Part shown: one piece after another, positions 1 to 10,062 of the stretch
Position numbering within the stretch: position 1 is the stretch's first letter
How the letters are laid out: each line of letters begins with the position of its first letter
DNA from: Prevotella sp.
GTDB lineage: Bacteria > Bacteroidota > Bacteroidia > Bacteroidales > Bacteroidaceae
Assembly (NCBI GenBank): GCA_016286585.1
Contig: JAEETC010000004.1
Span: 1-61,739, forward strand
Reading direction: 5' to 3'
Length of the DNA stretch: 61,739 nucleotides
Translations under genes and position numbers: made by a program
The notes under the pieces: model-generated
Told to the model about the DNA's origin: nothing
Databases searched by the model: none
The model's input: only the letters and a program-made list of their open reading frames with translations

Positions 1-217
1 AGATGTCGAAGACGAGGCTGCGCAACACCTCAAGGTCGGTGGGGTGGAAGGCCTGGCCAAATTCGGAGGGGTTGAATTCCTGTCCGAACTCGCCTGCTTC
101 CGAGAGGTAGCGATAGTGGCGAGTGGCGGGATAGTAGAACCACAGCCGCAGTCGTCCTGTCTTCAGGATCAGCGCCAGGCGGGCTTTTTGTTTTTTGCTA
201 TCTATCTGATTCGTCAT
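1..217 (-). CDS. Partial CDS: possible PAS-type sensor kinase N-terminus
   Basis: The ATG is at 217-215 and the frame stays open to the left edge, giving 72 N-terminal residues. The product starts MTNQIDSKKQKARLALILK, has no signal peptide, and continues with an aromatic, charged stretch (WFYYPATRHYRYLSEAGEFG, then a second Phe/Pro-rich segment) that reads like the start of a PAS-type sensor domain. PAS-containing hybrid kinases are common in Prevotella, so a cytoplasmic sensor or kinase is the best guess, but no catalytic motif lies inside the window. A good promoter at 272-302 on the same strand supports this start. The assignment rests on general resemblance only. Confidence 0.5.
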   Translation of the reverse strand, partial: MTNQIDSKKQKARLALILKTGRLRLWFYYPATRHYRYLSEAGEFGQEFNPSEFGQAFHPTDLEVLRSLVFDI

Positions 218-271
218 AGAGTTTATGATTGCTTGTAGTGAATATTATATTAGTAAGTCTTTTACTGCCTG

Positions 272-302
272 CAAAGATACGAAAATTATTTGGAATCCAC
301 AA
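272..302 (-). promoter_or_regulatory. Bacteroidales-type promoter for the partial gene 1-217
   Basis: On the minus strand the -7 box TATCTTTG is at 279-272 and the -33 TTG at 302-300, with a 20-bp spacer. This is the consensus layout of the main sigma factor of Bacteroidales. The leader to the ATG at 217 would be about 50 nt. Confidence 0.7.
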
Positions 303-424
303 GGATTATTGCAGAAAAAACACTTTTTTTCTGAGCGGTCTGATATTGGATGGTAGTTTTGTGTAAACAAATTTGATGTATCACTTATAGAATAGAAAGG
401 AATATAGTTATTTTAACACGATGA

Positions 425-642
425 AGTTTCTCAGTTTCTCACTTTCTCATTTATGACAGGAAGATATTTATAGCTCGACGAAGTCAAGGTTTTACGAATG
501 GATAGGTCGACGAAGTCAAATTAGAATTAATATTATTTTACTTATTATATATTATATATAATATATAATAAGTAAAACTTCTGCTGAATAAAAATCGCAG
601 AATGTTCTTGTCATAATTGAGAAAGTGAGAAAGTGAGAAAGT
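425..642. repeat. Nested inverted repeat with 36-bp arms of tandem 8-mers
   Basis: The arm at 425-460 and the reverse complement of 607-642 match at 32 of 36 positions by eye. Each arm contains three 8-bp tandem units (gagaaagt-type at 619-642; agtttctc-type at 425-448). They enclose about 146 bp that includes the 42-bp palindrome. The whole unit could fold into one long stem carrying a second AT-rich stem. Confidence 0.75.
536..577. repeat. 42-bp perfect AT-rich palindrome
   Basis: The sequence begins ttttacttattatatatta and equals its own reverse complement across 536-577 without a mismatch or spacer. Possible roles are cruciform extrusion, a regulator site or a replication-related structure. 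No flanking gene needs a terminator here. Confidence 0.85.
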
Positions 643-833
643 TTGTGTCTAATGAAATTATCTTACAGATTGCCATACGTTGCACAGATGTCTGTTCAGA
701 CCTAAAGTAAACAGAAAGTTTAGGCTAAGTAAAGTCGGAGTTTAAAGAAACTAAAGTCCGAGTTTAGTCTATGTAAAGACAAAAGAACAAAAAGACATCA
801 TAACATACTAACAAACAACCGGTCAAGGGCAGC

Positions 834-1103
834 TCAAGGCTGCCCTAATTGATGGTAAATAATGTTTACTTCTGCCGGAAGGAACGTGCGGCGCTTCAGC
901 TTGGTGAGGTGCGCAAGTGCCGGATCTGCAGCAAGAAGGCCTCGGAGTTTCTGCCAAGCGGTTTGCGGCAGGACATAAGGGAAGTAACGCGTCGCAAGTT
1001 CTGTTCTGCCATAAACCCCTCCCGGCCTCCCCGAAGGGGAGGAGGGCCTAGCGGACTGAACGGCGTTGGAATGAGAATTTGAATGTGAGTTGGGATGTTG
1101 CAT
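834..1103 (-). CDS. DUF4248 domain protein
   Basis: This 89-aa product ends in a segment typical of the Bacteroidales DUF4248 family: an RTELATRYFP motif, then a helix with AWQKLRGLL, and a C-terminal FLPAEVNIIYHQLGQP. The domain covers about residues 31-89. The first 30 residues are low complexity and are partly encoded by a GC-rich hairpin repeat (1016-1048), so they are probably an acquired extension. The only in-frame ATG is at 1103-1101, about 30 bp below a good promoter, which supports that start. DUF4248 genes are commonly found beside HU-like and smalltalk genes, and both lie divergently next to it here. The molecular function is unknown. Confidence 0.8.
   Translation of the reverse strand: MQHPNSHSNSHSNAVQSARPSSPSGRPGGVYGRTELATRYFPYVLPQTAWQKLRGLLAADPALAHLTKLKRRTFLPAEVNIIYHQLGQP
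1016..1048. repeat. GC-rich palindromic (REP-like) repeat inside the DUF4248 gene
   Basis: The core stem cctcccc-gaa-ggggagg lies at 1026-1042. On the minus strand the loop reads C-TTCG-G, a very stable tetraloop. From memory, this GC-rich motif resembles an intergenic repeat that is frequent in Prevotella genomes. Here it falls inside the 5' part of a coding frame. Confidence 0.6.
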
Positions 1104-1138
1104 AACGGTTGATTTTTAGTTGAACATGTTTGATGGTA

Positions 1139-1169
1139 CAAAGATACGAAAAATCGGCGAGATATGCAA
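1139..1169 (-). promoter_or_regulatory. Promoter for the DUF4248 gene
   Basis: The minus-strand -7 box TATCTTTG is at 1146-1139 and the -33 TTG at 1169-1167, with a 20-bp spacer. Transcription would start near 1132, about 30 nt before the ATG at 1103. Confidence 0.75.
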
Positions 1170-1191
1170 AGAAAAGCGCAAATATTTTGGC

Positions 1192-1231
1192 ATAACATGG
1201 AATAACGATGTATAACGTTGAATAACGTGTT
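1192..1231. repeat. Four 10-bp direct repeats between divergent promoters
   Basis: The units are ataacatgga, ataacgatgt, ataacgttga and ataacgtgtt at 1192, 1202, 1212 and 1222. The exact 10-bp spacing puts the ataac core on one face of the helix. The array lies between the DUF4248 promoter and the HU-like promoter, so it is a good candidate operator. Confidence 0.7.
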
Positions 1232-1248
1232 TTGAAAGAATGAAATAC

Positions 1249-1279
1249 TTGCATTGTTCAAGAAAAATGGCTATCTTTG
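1249..1279 (+). promoter_or_regulatory. Promoter for the HU-like/smalltalk operon
   Basis: The -33 TTG is at 1249-1251 and the -7 TATCTTTG at 1272-1279, with a 20-bp spacer. The leader to the ATG at 1342 is about 55 nt. Confidence 0.75.
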
Positions 1280-1341
1280 CAATAGATTTGAAAGAGGAAG
1301 AGGGACGAAGGAAGTGCGAATGATTCTAATCAAAAAAATGT

Positions 1342-1884
1342 ATGGCAAGATCAAACATTCCAATGGTGATCAATCTGCGTCAGAACAAGAATGACGACAG
1401 CACCGCCTACGGCAAGTACTTCGCCGAGGTAGATTCGAAGGAACCCCTGAACCTGAAGGGATTCGCCAAGCACATGACGGCTCACGGCAAGATAGCCGAC
1501 TATCAGATGTGTGTGCTGGTACTGGGTCAGGTGGTAGATTGTATGTCGGAACTGCTCTCCCAGGGACAGCCCGTGAAGCTCGACGGCCTGGGCACGTTCT
1601 CGCCCTCAGTGGACGGTCAGAAGCTGGGCAAGGCAAACCTCGCCGCTGCTGTGGCAGGCGGTCCCGACGCGATGATCAACGGCATCAAGATCAACTTCAC
1701 GCCGGAGAACATCAAGGGTGAGAAGCTCACCTCGAGGGCATTCAAGGATGAGTGCGTGTTCGAGTTCGGGTATCTCGTGGAGAGTGAGGTGCGCACCGTC
1801 GGTGGCAAGGAGAAGCGCTTCCAGAAGAAGACTCCGCTGACGTACGTCCTGGCTCCCGCAGCCGACGGAAACGGTAACGGCTAA
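1342..1884 (+). CDS. HU-like (HU-related) DNA-binding protein
   Basis: This 180-aa protein is about twice the size of canonical HU and matches the Bacteroidales HU-related (HU-HIG) type. The N-terminal part begins with a short strand (IPMVINLRQNK). A helical segment and the G-x-G beta turn (VKLDGLGTFSPS, about residues 79-90) follow, and the arm-like region carries KINFTPENIKGEKL. It probably binds or bends DNA in the cytoplasm. It is the first gene of a two-gene unit with the smalltalk ORF 30 bp downstream. An out-of-frame ATG at 1338 is ignored because only the ATG at 1342 opens the long frame. Related genes often accompany DUF4248 and VirE-N genes; the VirE-N homologue lies 32 kb away here. 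The DNA target is unknown. Confidence 0.85.
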   Translation: MARSNIPMVINLRQNKNDDSTAYGKYFAEVDSKEPLNLKGFAKHMTAHGKIADYQMCVLVLGQVVDCMSELLSQGQPVKLDGLGTFSPSVDGQKLGKANLAAAVAGGPDAMINGIKINFTPENIKGEKLTSRAFKDECVFEFGYLVESEVRTVGGKEKRFQKKTPLTYVLAPAADGNGNG

Positions 1885-1914
1885 GAAGAGTTTTAAGTCT
1901 AAGGAGATAAGCGT

Positions 1915-2031
1915 ATGAAGAAGCAGCGTTTGATTGAGATTGCGGTGAAGGTAGTAGTAGCCGCACTCACGGCCTTCCTGACGGCCATCACAACGACCTC
2001 ATGTATGGGTCACGGCCCGATCGCATTCTGA
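1915..2031 (+). CDS. Smalltalk-type small membrane protein (38 aa)
   Basis: This short ORF encodes MKKQRLIEIAVKVVVAALTA followed by FLTAITTTSCMGHGPIAF. It has a Lys/Arg-rich start, one hydrophobic helix (about residues 9-27) and a conserved-looking TTSCMG end. This matches the tiny Bacteroidales proteins annotated as smalltalk protein, which usually sit next to HU-like genes, as here (30 bp downstream). The purine-rich stretch aaggagataa upstream may act as a ribosome binding site. It is likely an inner-membrane or lipid-linked peptide of unknown function. Confidence 0.8.
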   Translation: MKKQRLIEIAVKVVVAALTAFLTAITTTSCMGHGPIAF

Positions 2032-2055
2032 CGAACGAAGCCTAACGGCTAACAC

Positions 2056-2100
2056 AAAGAGGGGACTGGCAGACTACAAGAGCTGCCAGCCCTTTGTTTT
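2056..2100 (+). terminator. Terminator after the smalltalk gene
   Basis: The stem ctggcag (2067-2073) / ctgccag (2083-2089) is extended by a GGG/CCC pairing and followed by a T-rich tail. It lies between the smalltalk gene (+) and the end of the lipoprotein gene (-), so it may act in both directions. Confidence 0.7.
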
Positions 2101-4496
2101 TAATAGCGGCCTTTGACACCCTTGGGCTTTCCACCGTAGATGAAACGGGGTGTGCGGGCGTAGGGCGCTGGCAGATGTCTCAACGCTGAAGCCCTTGAGG
2201 TGGTGGACACAGAGCGAGTCGTGGCTGTCGTGTCAGACGGGGTAGACGGGTTAGACGGGATGGAATCCTGAGAGCCGGCGGGCATCTGATAGACGATCGC
2301 TGTCGAGGACACCTTGAAACGCTTACCGAAATAGGTGGTCGAACCTTCGTGCGTGATTTGTCTGGCGCTGTTACTCTCGTAGGAGACCTTCTCGTCCTTA
2401 TAGCTCAGGTTCATCTGGCTTCTACCCTCCAGGAAGGTTACCTTGAAGCCGTCAATCACCAGGTAGGAATCGATGAAATTGGACGTGAGGCCGAGATTCA
2501 CAATCGTGCCATCCTCCAATTCCGGATCGTTATAGATGATATCCAACTGCCTGTAGTACTGCGGCTCGAAGATATACCAGCCACTCGACCTGGTAGACTT
2601 CTCAAAATTACCAACCACCTCGACACCTTCCAGGGGAACGGCCGTCTCAGGCCCATAGTTCTTATGACGTATATATTCCTCCCACATGCCAGGGAAGGCG
2701 GTCTTATAGCCATCGGAAACGATCTTCGTACTCTCATAGGCTACCCGAGGCACGCCAACGATCACAGAACTGCTGAAGATGGTGTCCTTATTGCTATATT
2801 CTGCGGCCTTATATACAATCTTGTTCTTGCTTCCCCACTGGAAGGAGCCACCCTTGTCTGTGTACTTAGCCGGGCCGATAACGGATGTCCAGTTGACGAA
2901 ATGCGGGTCGTCGATGAAGGTATCGGTGAAAGTCTCGCTATTGGAGTAGGTACGATCGCGATAGACGATCGGATAGAAGGCTAAGGCCGTGCTGTCTGTA
3001 GGCTCCAGCCACTTCCAGTCCTTACGATAGGCCACCTTGGTCAGCATGATGTTCTCGACGATCATGTATTTCAGCTGATACTCGATCTCCTCCTTATAAG
3101 GCTGACCGTTGTTGAGCGAAGAGTCGTTAAGCACAGAGAAAGTCTGCTTGATGCGGGCTGTCACCTCATACAGCTTCACAGTCTCAGGGATGTTGGGATC
3201 GTCCTCAATGCGCTTTATCTTCACCTCGATGAACTCGGGATCGCTCACCATCAGATAGGGCATGGGGATCTTGCCGTATGAAGTGGTCACCGTATCACCA
3301 CGGGTGTACGCCCAGTCGAGCGTCATGACTTGCTTGCCCATCTTCTCGTTGGCAGGGATGATGGTCCAGGTTCTGTGGCCCTTATGCTCGGTCCCCTCGT
3401 CTGTGTAGGCGGGGTCGCTGGCACTCACGTTGGCGATCATGTCCTCGATGCGGCTGGTGTTGTAGGCTTCCAGCGTATCAAGCGCCAGACTGACCTTAAT
3501 CTGGGCATGGGGATCGCCGCTGAAGAGTTTCTGCTCCATGGCCTCGACATCGAACCACACGTGACGGCTCTGTCCGCTCCACTCCAGCTCGAGCTGCTCG
3601 CCACCACGGATGATGTAGGGCGACTTGGCTGTCGAGTCGGCACTCTGCTTGAAGGAGTAGGTCATCGACGTCGTGGGCTCCGGATATTCGAACACATTCT
3701 CAACTGTGGCCTGATAGCTGGCCTGGAAGGAATAGGTGTGTTTCGTGCTCTTGCTCGTTCCGTTCTTGAGCTCTTCCTTGGTCTCTGTCTCAAGATTGAA
3801 GTTCACCGTCACGTCGTAGAGATCCTTCAGGATCAAAGATCCACGGGTATCTCTTGCAGGACGGATCTTGATAGAGGTCACATAAGGCAGGTCAGGCACT
3901 TTGGCAGCCTCCTTGAGGTCGGGCTTCGGCTCGCCATATTTCACCTTGCCCAACTGCATATAAGGCATGGTGACCGTCAGATCGTGCTTGTTCTTATAAC
4001 TGTACTGCTCGTAGGAGAGGTCGAACTTGATGGTCTGGCCTCCAATCTCGTAAGTCTGCGAGGAATTGTAGACCGTCGGCTTGCCAGTCGTCTTGTCGCG
4101 TTCCATCGTCGTGCCCTGTGTCTTGTTCTCCGTCAGGGTCTCCTTCAGGTTGGTCAGTTCCTTCACGTCCTTCACCGTGATGTGGGGCTGGGCCACGGTC
4201 ATGTTGATGGAGGCTTTGGGAGAACAGGTCACCACCTTAGAGTCATAATCGGTGTACGTGCTGTTCTGACTCCATGTCAGCTGCACGGGGTGATCGGCTG
4301 TAGCCACGGCGGGATTGGTGTCGGTGGCAGTAGGCCCTGACTCATTGGTGGTGATGGAACTGTAAGGGTCGATTTCTGATTCTTTTTCCTTACAGCTTAC
4401 ACTCAAAACGATAAGCAGTCCCATCAGCAGGGCTGAGGGACTGTATTTCTTAAACATTAATTTCATGCTGGCGTGATTTAGCGCTCGTGTTTTCAA
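2100..4496 (-). CDS. Large Prevotella-type lipoprotein of unknown function
   Basis: This 798-aa product may start at the first ATG or more likely at M11 (4466), which begins MKLMFKKYSPSALLMGLL and runs to a lipobox LSVSC. Residues after the cysteine are K-E-K-E-S, an acidic/lysine pattern like surface export signals of Bacteroidetes lipoproteins. The rest is beta-rich with many Thr, Ser and Tyr residues. Two segments look duplicated: a MPYMQLGKVKYGEPK-like part near residue 180 and a KIPMPYLMVSDPEFIEVKIK part near residue 410, each followed by EVTARI/DVTVNF strands. The gene lies 11 bp downstream of a small periplasmic-protein gene and probably shares its promoter at 5044-5074. No enzyme motif was recognised; a surface adhesin-like role is only a guess. 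Confidence 0.75.
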   Translation of the reverse strand: MKTRALNHASMKLMFKKYSPSALLMGLLIVLSVSCKEKESEIDPYSSITTNESGPTATDTNPAVATADHPVQLTWSQNSTYTDYDSKVVTCSPKASINMTVAQPHITVKDVKELTNLKETLTENKTQGTTMERDKTTGKPTVYNSSQTYEIGGQTIKFDLSYEQYSYKNKHDLTVTMPYMQLGKVKYGEPKPDLKEAAKVPDLPYVTSIKIRPARDTRGSLILKDLYDVTVNFNLETETKEELKNGTSKSTKHTYSFQASYQATVENVFEYPEPTTSMTYSFKQSADSTAKSPYIIRGGEQLELEWSGQSRHVWFDVEAMEQKLFSGDPHAQIKVSLALDTLEAYNTSRIEDMIANVSASDPAYTDEGTEHKGHRTWTIIPANEKMGKQVMTLDWAYTRGDTVTTSYGKIPMPYLMVSDPEFIEVKIKRIEDDPNIPETVKLYEVTARIKQTFSVLNDSSLNNGQPYKEEIEYQLKYMIVENIMLTKVAYRKDWKWLEPTDSTALAFYPIVYRDRTYSNSETFTDTFIDDPHFVNWTSVIGPAKYTDKGGSFQWGSKNKIVYKAAEYSNKDTIFSSSVIVGVPRVAYESTKIVSDGYKTAFPGMWEEYIRHKNYGPETAVPLEGVEVVGNFEKSTRSSGWYIFEPQYYRQLDIIYNDPELEDGTIVNLGLTSNFIDSYLVIDGFKVTFLEGRSQMNLSYKDEKVSYESNSARQITHEGSTTYFGKRFKVSSTAIVYQMPAGSQDSIPSNPSTPSDTTATTRSVSTTSRASALRHLPAPYARTPRFIYGGKPKGVKGRY

Positions 4497-4507
4497 AACT
4501 CAATGTT

Positions 4508-4984
4508 TTATTCGGTGATGGCCGAGAAGGTCAGCTTCTCGTAACCCTCAAAATCGTCGAACTGTACCTGGAAGTTGGCATACTGATAATAATTGCCGCC
4601 TGTGTTGTGGGTGTCCTTGATGGAGTTACTCTTGGCAAGGGCGTTCAGGATCTTGTTGTAGATCACCTTGTCGTTATTATCATCAGCGATCTGGATGGCC
4701 ATCGAGGTCACATAACCGTTCTCGATCTTGTAGGTATAGTCTCCAGCGGCATAGAGCTGGAAGTTTTCAGTCTCGAGAATCGTCTCCAGCTCACCCACGG
4801 CAGCCTCCAGTTCCTCCTTCGTAGCGTTGACGAAGTTGATAGGCTCCATGTTCTCGTCGAGCTTGATATAAGTGGTGTCGACCTCGCTGGTGACATTCGT
4901 CTCCTCTGCATACATCACGGTAGCACCCACGAGCATCATCACGCCCATGAGCATCATTTTCTTCAGTGTTTTCATCTCTTTCAT
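4508..4984 (-). CDS. Small secreted protein of unknown function
   Basis: This 158-aa product has an N-terminal signal peptide (KTLKKMMLMGVMMLVGATVM, cleavage near YAEE). The mature part is acidic with an internal strand region NFQLYAAGDYTYKIENGYV and no cysteine. It is the first gene of a unit with the 798-aa lipoprotein 11 bp downstream. The promoter at 5044-5074 gives a leader of about 50 nt. An alternative start at M4 would not change the product much. No family was recognised. The shared transcript suggests it acts with the lipoprotein in the periplasm or at the outer membrane. Confidence 0.7.
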   Translation of the reverse strand: MKEMKTLKKMMLMGVMMLVGATVMYAEETNVTSEVDTTYIKLDENMEPINFVNATKEELEAAVGELETILETENFQLYAAGDYTYKIENGYVTSMAIQIADDNNDKVIYNKILNALAKSNSIKDTHNTGGNYYQYANFQVQFDDFEGYEKLTFSAITE

Positions 4985-5043
4985 CTTCTTAAAAATTTGT
5001 TATCACAATCTATGATTATCTATCAATCTCATGAATTCGGATG

Positions 5044-5074
5044 CAAAGATAGCAATTAAATAAATATGCACCAA
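5044..5074 (-). promoter_or_regulatory. Promoter for the 4984-2100 gene pair
   Basis: The minus-strand -7 TATCTTTG is at 5051-5044 and the -33 TTG at 5074-5072, with a 20-bp spacer. Confidence 0.75.
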
Positions 5075-5084
5075 CTCTTTTTGG

Positions 5085-5147
5085 CAAAAAATATATAAAA
5101 AGGCCGTCTGCGGTGTGCTTTTTGACTAAAGTCAAGCCGCAGACGGC
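5085..5147 (-). terminator. Terminator of the beta-galactosidase gene
   Basis: An 11-bp perfect stem, gccgtctgcgg (5103-5113) / ccgcagacggc (5137-5147), is followed on the minus strand by a T-rich tail (5102-5085). It lies 31 bp after the beta-galactosidase stop. The downstream promoter is separate from the stem here, unlike the hairpin family described elsewhere in the window. Confidence 0.85.
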
Positions 5148-5177
5148 ATCATTTTGACACCAAAAGGGCGAAATCAG

Positions 5178-8438
<3,261 letters not shown>

Positions 8439-8453
8439 TTATGAATTATTTTG

Positions 8454-8461
8454 TATCTTTG
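8454..8461 (+). promoter_or_regulatory. -7 box for nth
   Basis: TATCTTTG lies 20 bp before the ATG at 8481. The -33 region has no TTG. Its position rules out the in-frame TTG at 8451 as the start of nth. Confidence 0.6.
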
Positions 8462-8480
8462 CGACAAAATACCCGCTTCG

Positions 8481-9131
8481 ATGAAAAAAACAGAAAGATA
8501 CGAAAGGATTCTGGATCATTTTCGCCAAGAGATGCCAGACGTGAACACCGAACTCGAGTTCGGCAGCGTATTCCAACTGCTCGTGGCCGTCATCCTCAGC
8601 GCCCAATGTACTGACAAGCGCATCAATCAGGTCACCCCCGAACTGTTCCGCCACTATCCTGACGCCCGATCGATGGCACAGGCTGAGCCGGAGGACATTT
8701 TAGAATATATCAGCAGTGTCTCCTACCCTAACGCGAAGGCTGACCATCTGGTGAGGATGGCGCGGATGCTCGTGGAGAAACATCAGGGCGAAGTGCCGTC
8801 AGACATGAACCTGCTGCTCAACCTGCCTGGTGTGGGCCGTAAGACGGCGAACGTCATCCAGAGCGTCGCCTTCGGCAAGTCCGCGCTGGCTGTCGATACC
8901 CACGTCTTCCGTGTGGCCCATCGCCTCGGGCTCGTCTCGAAGCGCGACAACACCCCCTATAAAGTGGAACTGGCGCTCTCCCGCCACATCCCTGCCGAGG
9001 ACATCCCCCGTGCCCACCACTGGCTTCTGTTGCATGGCCGCTATGTCTGCACCTCCCGCAAGCCCCATTGTGAGAAGTGCGACCTCGCGCACCTCTGCCC
9101 AAAACTCATCGAGGGTTCGAAACTGGAATAA
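8481..9131 (+). CDS. nth: Endonuclease III
   Basis: This 216-aa DNA glycosylase/AP lyase removes oxidised pyrimidines in base-excision repair. The helix-hairpin-helix LPGVGRKTA holds the catalytic Lys (about K121), and the catalytic Asp is in AVDTHVFR (about D139). The C-terminal iron-sulfur ligands have the classical spacing C-x6-C-x2-C-x5-C (residues 190-206). Length and all key residues are normal for the family. The start at 8481 follows from the -7 box at 8454-8461. The gene stands alone between divergent and convergent neighbours. Confidence 0.96.
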   Translation: MKKTERYERILDHFRQEMPDVNTELEFGSVFQLLVAVILSAQCTDKRINQVTPELFRHYPDARSMAQAEPEDILEYISSVSYPNAKADHLVRMARMLVEKHQGEVPSDMNLLLNLPGVGRKTANVIQSVAFGKSALAVDTHVFRVAHRLGLVSKRDNTPYKVELALSRHIPAEDIPRAHHWLLLHGRYVCTSRKPHCEKCDLAHLCPKLIEGSKLE

Positions 9132-9146
9132 CTGTCAAAAAGTTTC

Positions 9147-9180
9147 AATCCCCGGAGCCATCAAAGCCTCGGGGATTTTG
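9147..9180 (+). terminator. Terminator of nth
   Basis: The stem aatccccg (9147-9154) / cggggatt (9170-9177) is followed by TTTTG. It is 15 bp after the nth stop and may also serve the convergent operon ending at 9201. Confidence 0.7.
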
Positions 9181-9200
9181 TCTGTATTGGTGAATGTTAT

Positions 9201-9662
9201 TTACTTCTGGCGGGTGTGGTTTTGGCGGAAGCTCTGACCCATGTTGCGGAAGGCCTGGCGATGGAATTTCTCCTCGGCACGGAGGACATCGAAGACCTTC
9301 GAGGGGGAGAGCACGGTGAAGAACTTGTTGTGATAGATCTGCTGGATCTTCTTCAGCTCCAACTCCACCTCGTCGCGCTTCTGGACCAGGCGCTTGCAAC
9401 TGGCATCGTCGGTGGGCTTCACACGGCCTTCCTGGCGCATCTTCCCGAAGACGGCACGCTGCTTCTGCTGCATCTCGCGGTAGACGGGGAAGAACTTGGC
9501 GCTCTCGTCGGCTGTCAGTCCGGCCTCCTTGGCGATAAACTGCTCCATCTCAGCCTGGAACTTCTCAGGCGAGAACTTCTGGGGCTCATCGGCCTGACAG
9601 ACCAAAACGCTTGCCAGGAGGAACATCATGCTGATTAGGACTTTCTTCATATTATTCTTCAC
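9201..9662 (-). CDS. CpxP/Spy-like periplasmic protein
   Basis: This 153-aa product has a signal peptide (about residues 1-24, ending CQADEP). The mature part is helical and charged: FSPEKFQAEMEQFIAKEAGL, then TADESAKFFPVYREMQQKQR, then two more charged helices. This resembles the small helical CpxP/Spy-like proteins that often close Bacteroidetes ECF sigma operons. It is the last gene of the unit, 18 bp after the probable anti-sigma gene. A role as a periplasmic chaperone or stress sensor is inferred from fold and context; the canonical LTxxQ motif is not obvious (LTADES here). Confidence 0.7.
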   Translation of the reverse strand: MKNNMKKVLISMMFLLASVLVCQADEPQKFSPEKFQAEMEQFIAKEAGLTADESAKFFPVYREMQQKQRAVFGKMRQEGRVKPTDDASCKRLVQKRDEVELELKKIQQIYHNKFFTVLSPSKVFDVLRAEEKFHRQAFRNMGQSFRQNHTRQK

Positions 9663-9680
9663 CTTTTCACTTTTTCACTT

Positions 9681-10031
9681 TTAATAGTCTGACAGGCAGG
9701 CATAAATGTCCTGATTGTCGAGCATCATGTAGTCGGCGGCCTCTTCAAAGTAGGTATCGTCGGGATGCTGCGGCTGAAGCACCTCGGCCACCTCTTTCTG
9801 ATCCTGCTGCGAGCCAGCGGGCCACGACAGCCAGACGGCGGCACACACAAACAGGGCGCACACGCTGGCGGCGGCGTAGAACACGGGGCGCAGCCAGATA
9901 GTCTTGGCACGGGGATGACGCTCGGGCAGCGACTGCATCACCTGACCGGTCAACTGCTCAAAATAGCCTTCGGGAACCACGAACGGATTCCGCTTGCCTA
10001 CCAATTCTTCTATGTACTTTTCTTCTTCCAT
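9681..10031 (-). CDS. Probable membrane anti-sigma factor
   Basis: This 116-aa protein has a cytoplasmic N-terminal half (KRNPFVVPEGYFEQLTGQVM), one membrane helix (about residues 50-70, VFYAAASVCALFVCAAVWL) and an acidic periplasmic tail. The NPF-VPEGYFE motif is common in small membrane proteins encoded directly after ECF sigma genes in Bacteroidetes. It starts 31 bp after the sigma factor stop. The likely job is to hold the sigma factor at the membrane until an envelope signal arrives. No zinc-binding ZAS motif is present. Confidence 0.65.
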   Translation of the reverse strand: MEEEKYIEELVGKRNPFVVPEGYFEQLTGQVMQSLPERHPRAKTIWLRPVFYAAASVCALFVCAAVWLSWPAGSQQDQKEVAEVLQPQHPDDTYFEEAADYMMLDNQDIYACLSDY

Positions 10032-10062
10032 CGTATGTTTGACGTATAATCATTCAAATAGT

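Larger units (their letters stand above)
303..833. other. Non-coding region rich in inverted repeats
   Basis: No convincing ORF is present. From left to right it holds a 36-bp arm (425-460) made of three 8-bp units; a direct repeat tcgacgaagtcaa at 475-487 and 507-519; a 42-bp perfect palindrome (536-577); the inverted second arm (607-642); and two copies of a 15-bp element, taaagtcggagttta (730-744) and taaagtccgagttta (752-766). The same 15-bp element recurs at 33402-33438 upstream of the VapE-like gene. Confidence 0.7.

Noticed and set aside
849..1082. Short + strand frame opposite DUF4248
   Set aside because: The minus-strand frame matches the DUF4248 pattern and has a promoter. The + frame has neither.
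3330..4340. Long + strand frame antisense to the lipoprotein gene
   Set aside because: It shows biased shadow composition, no start signal and no recognisable domain.
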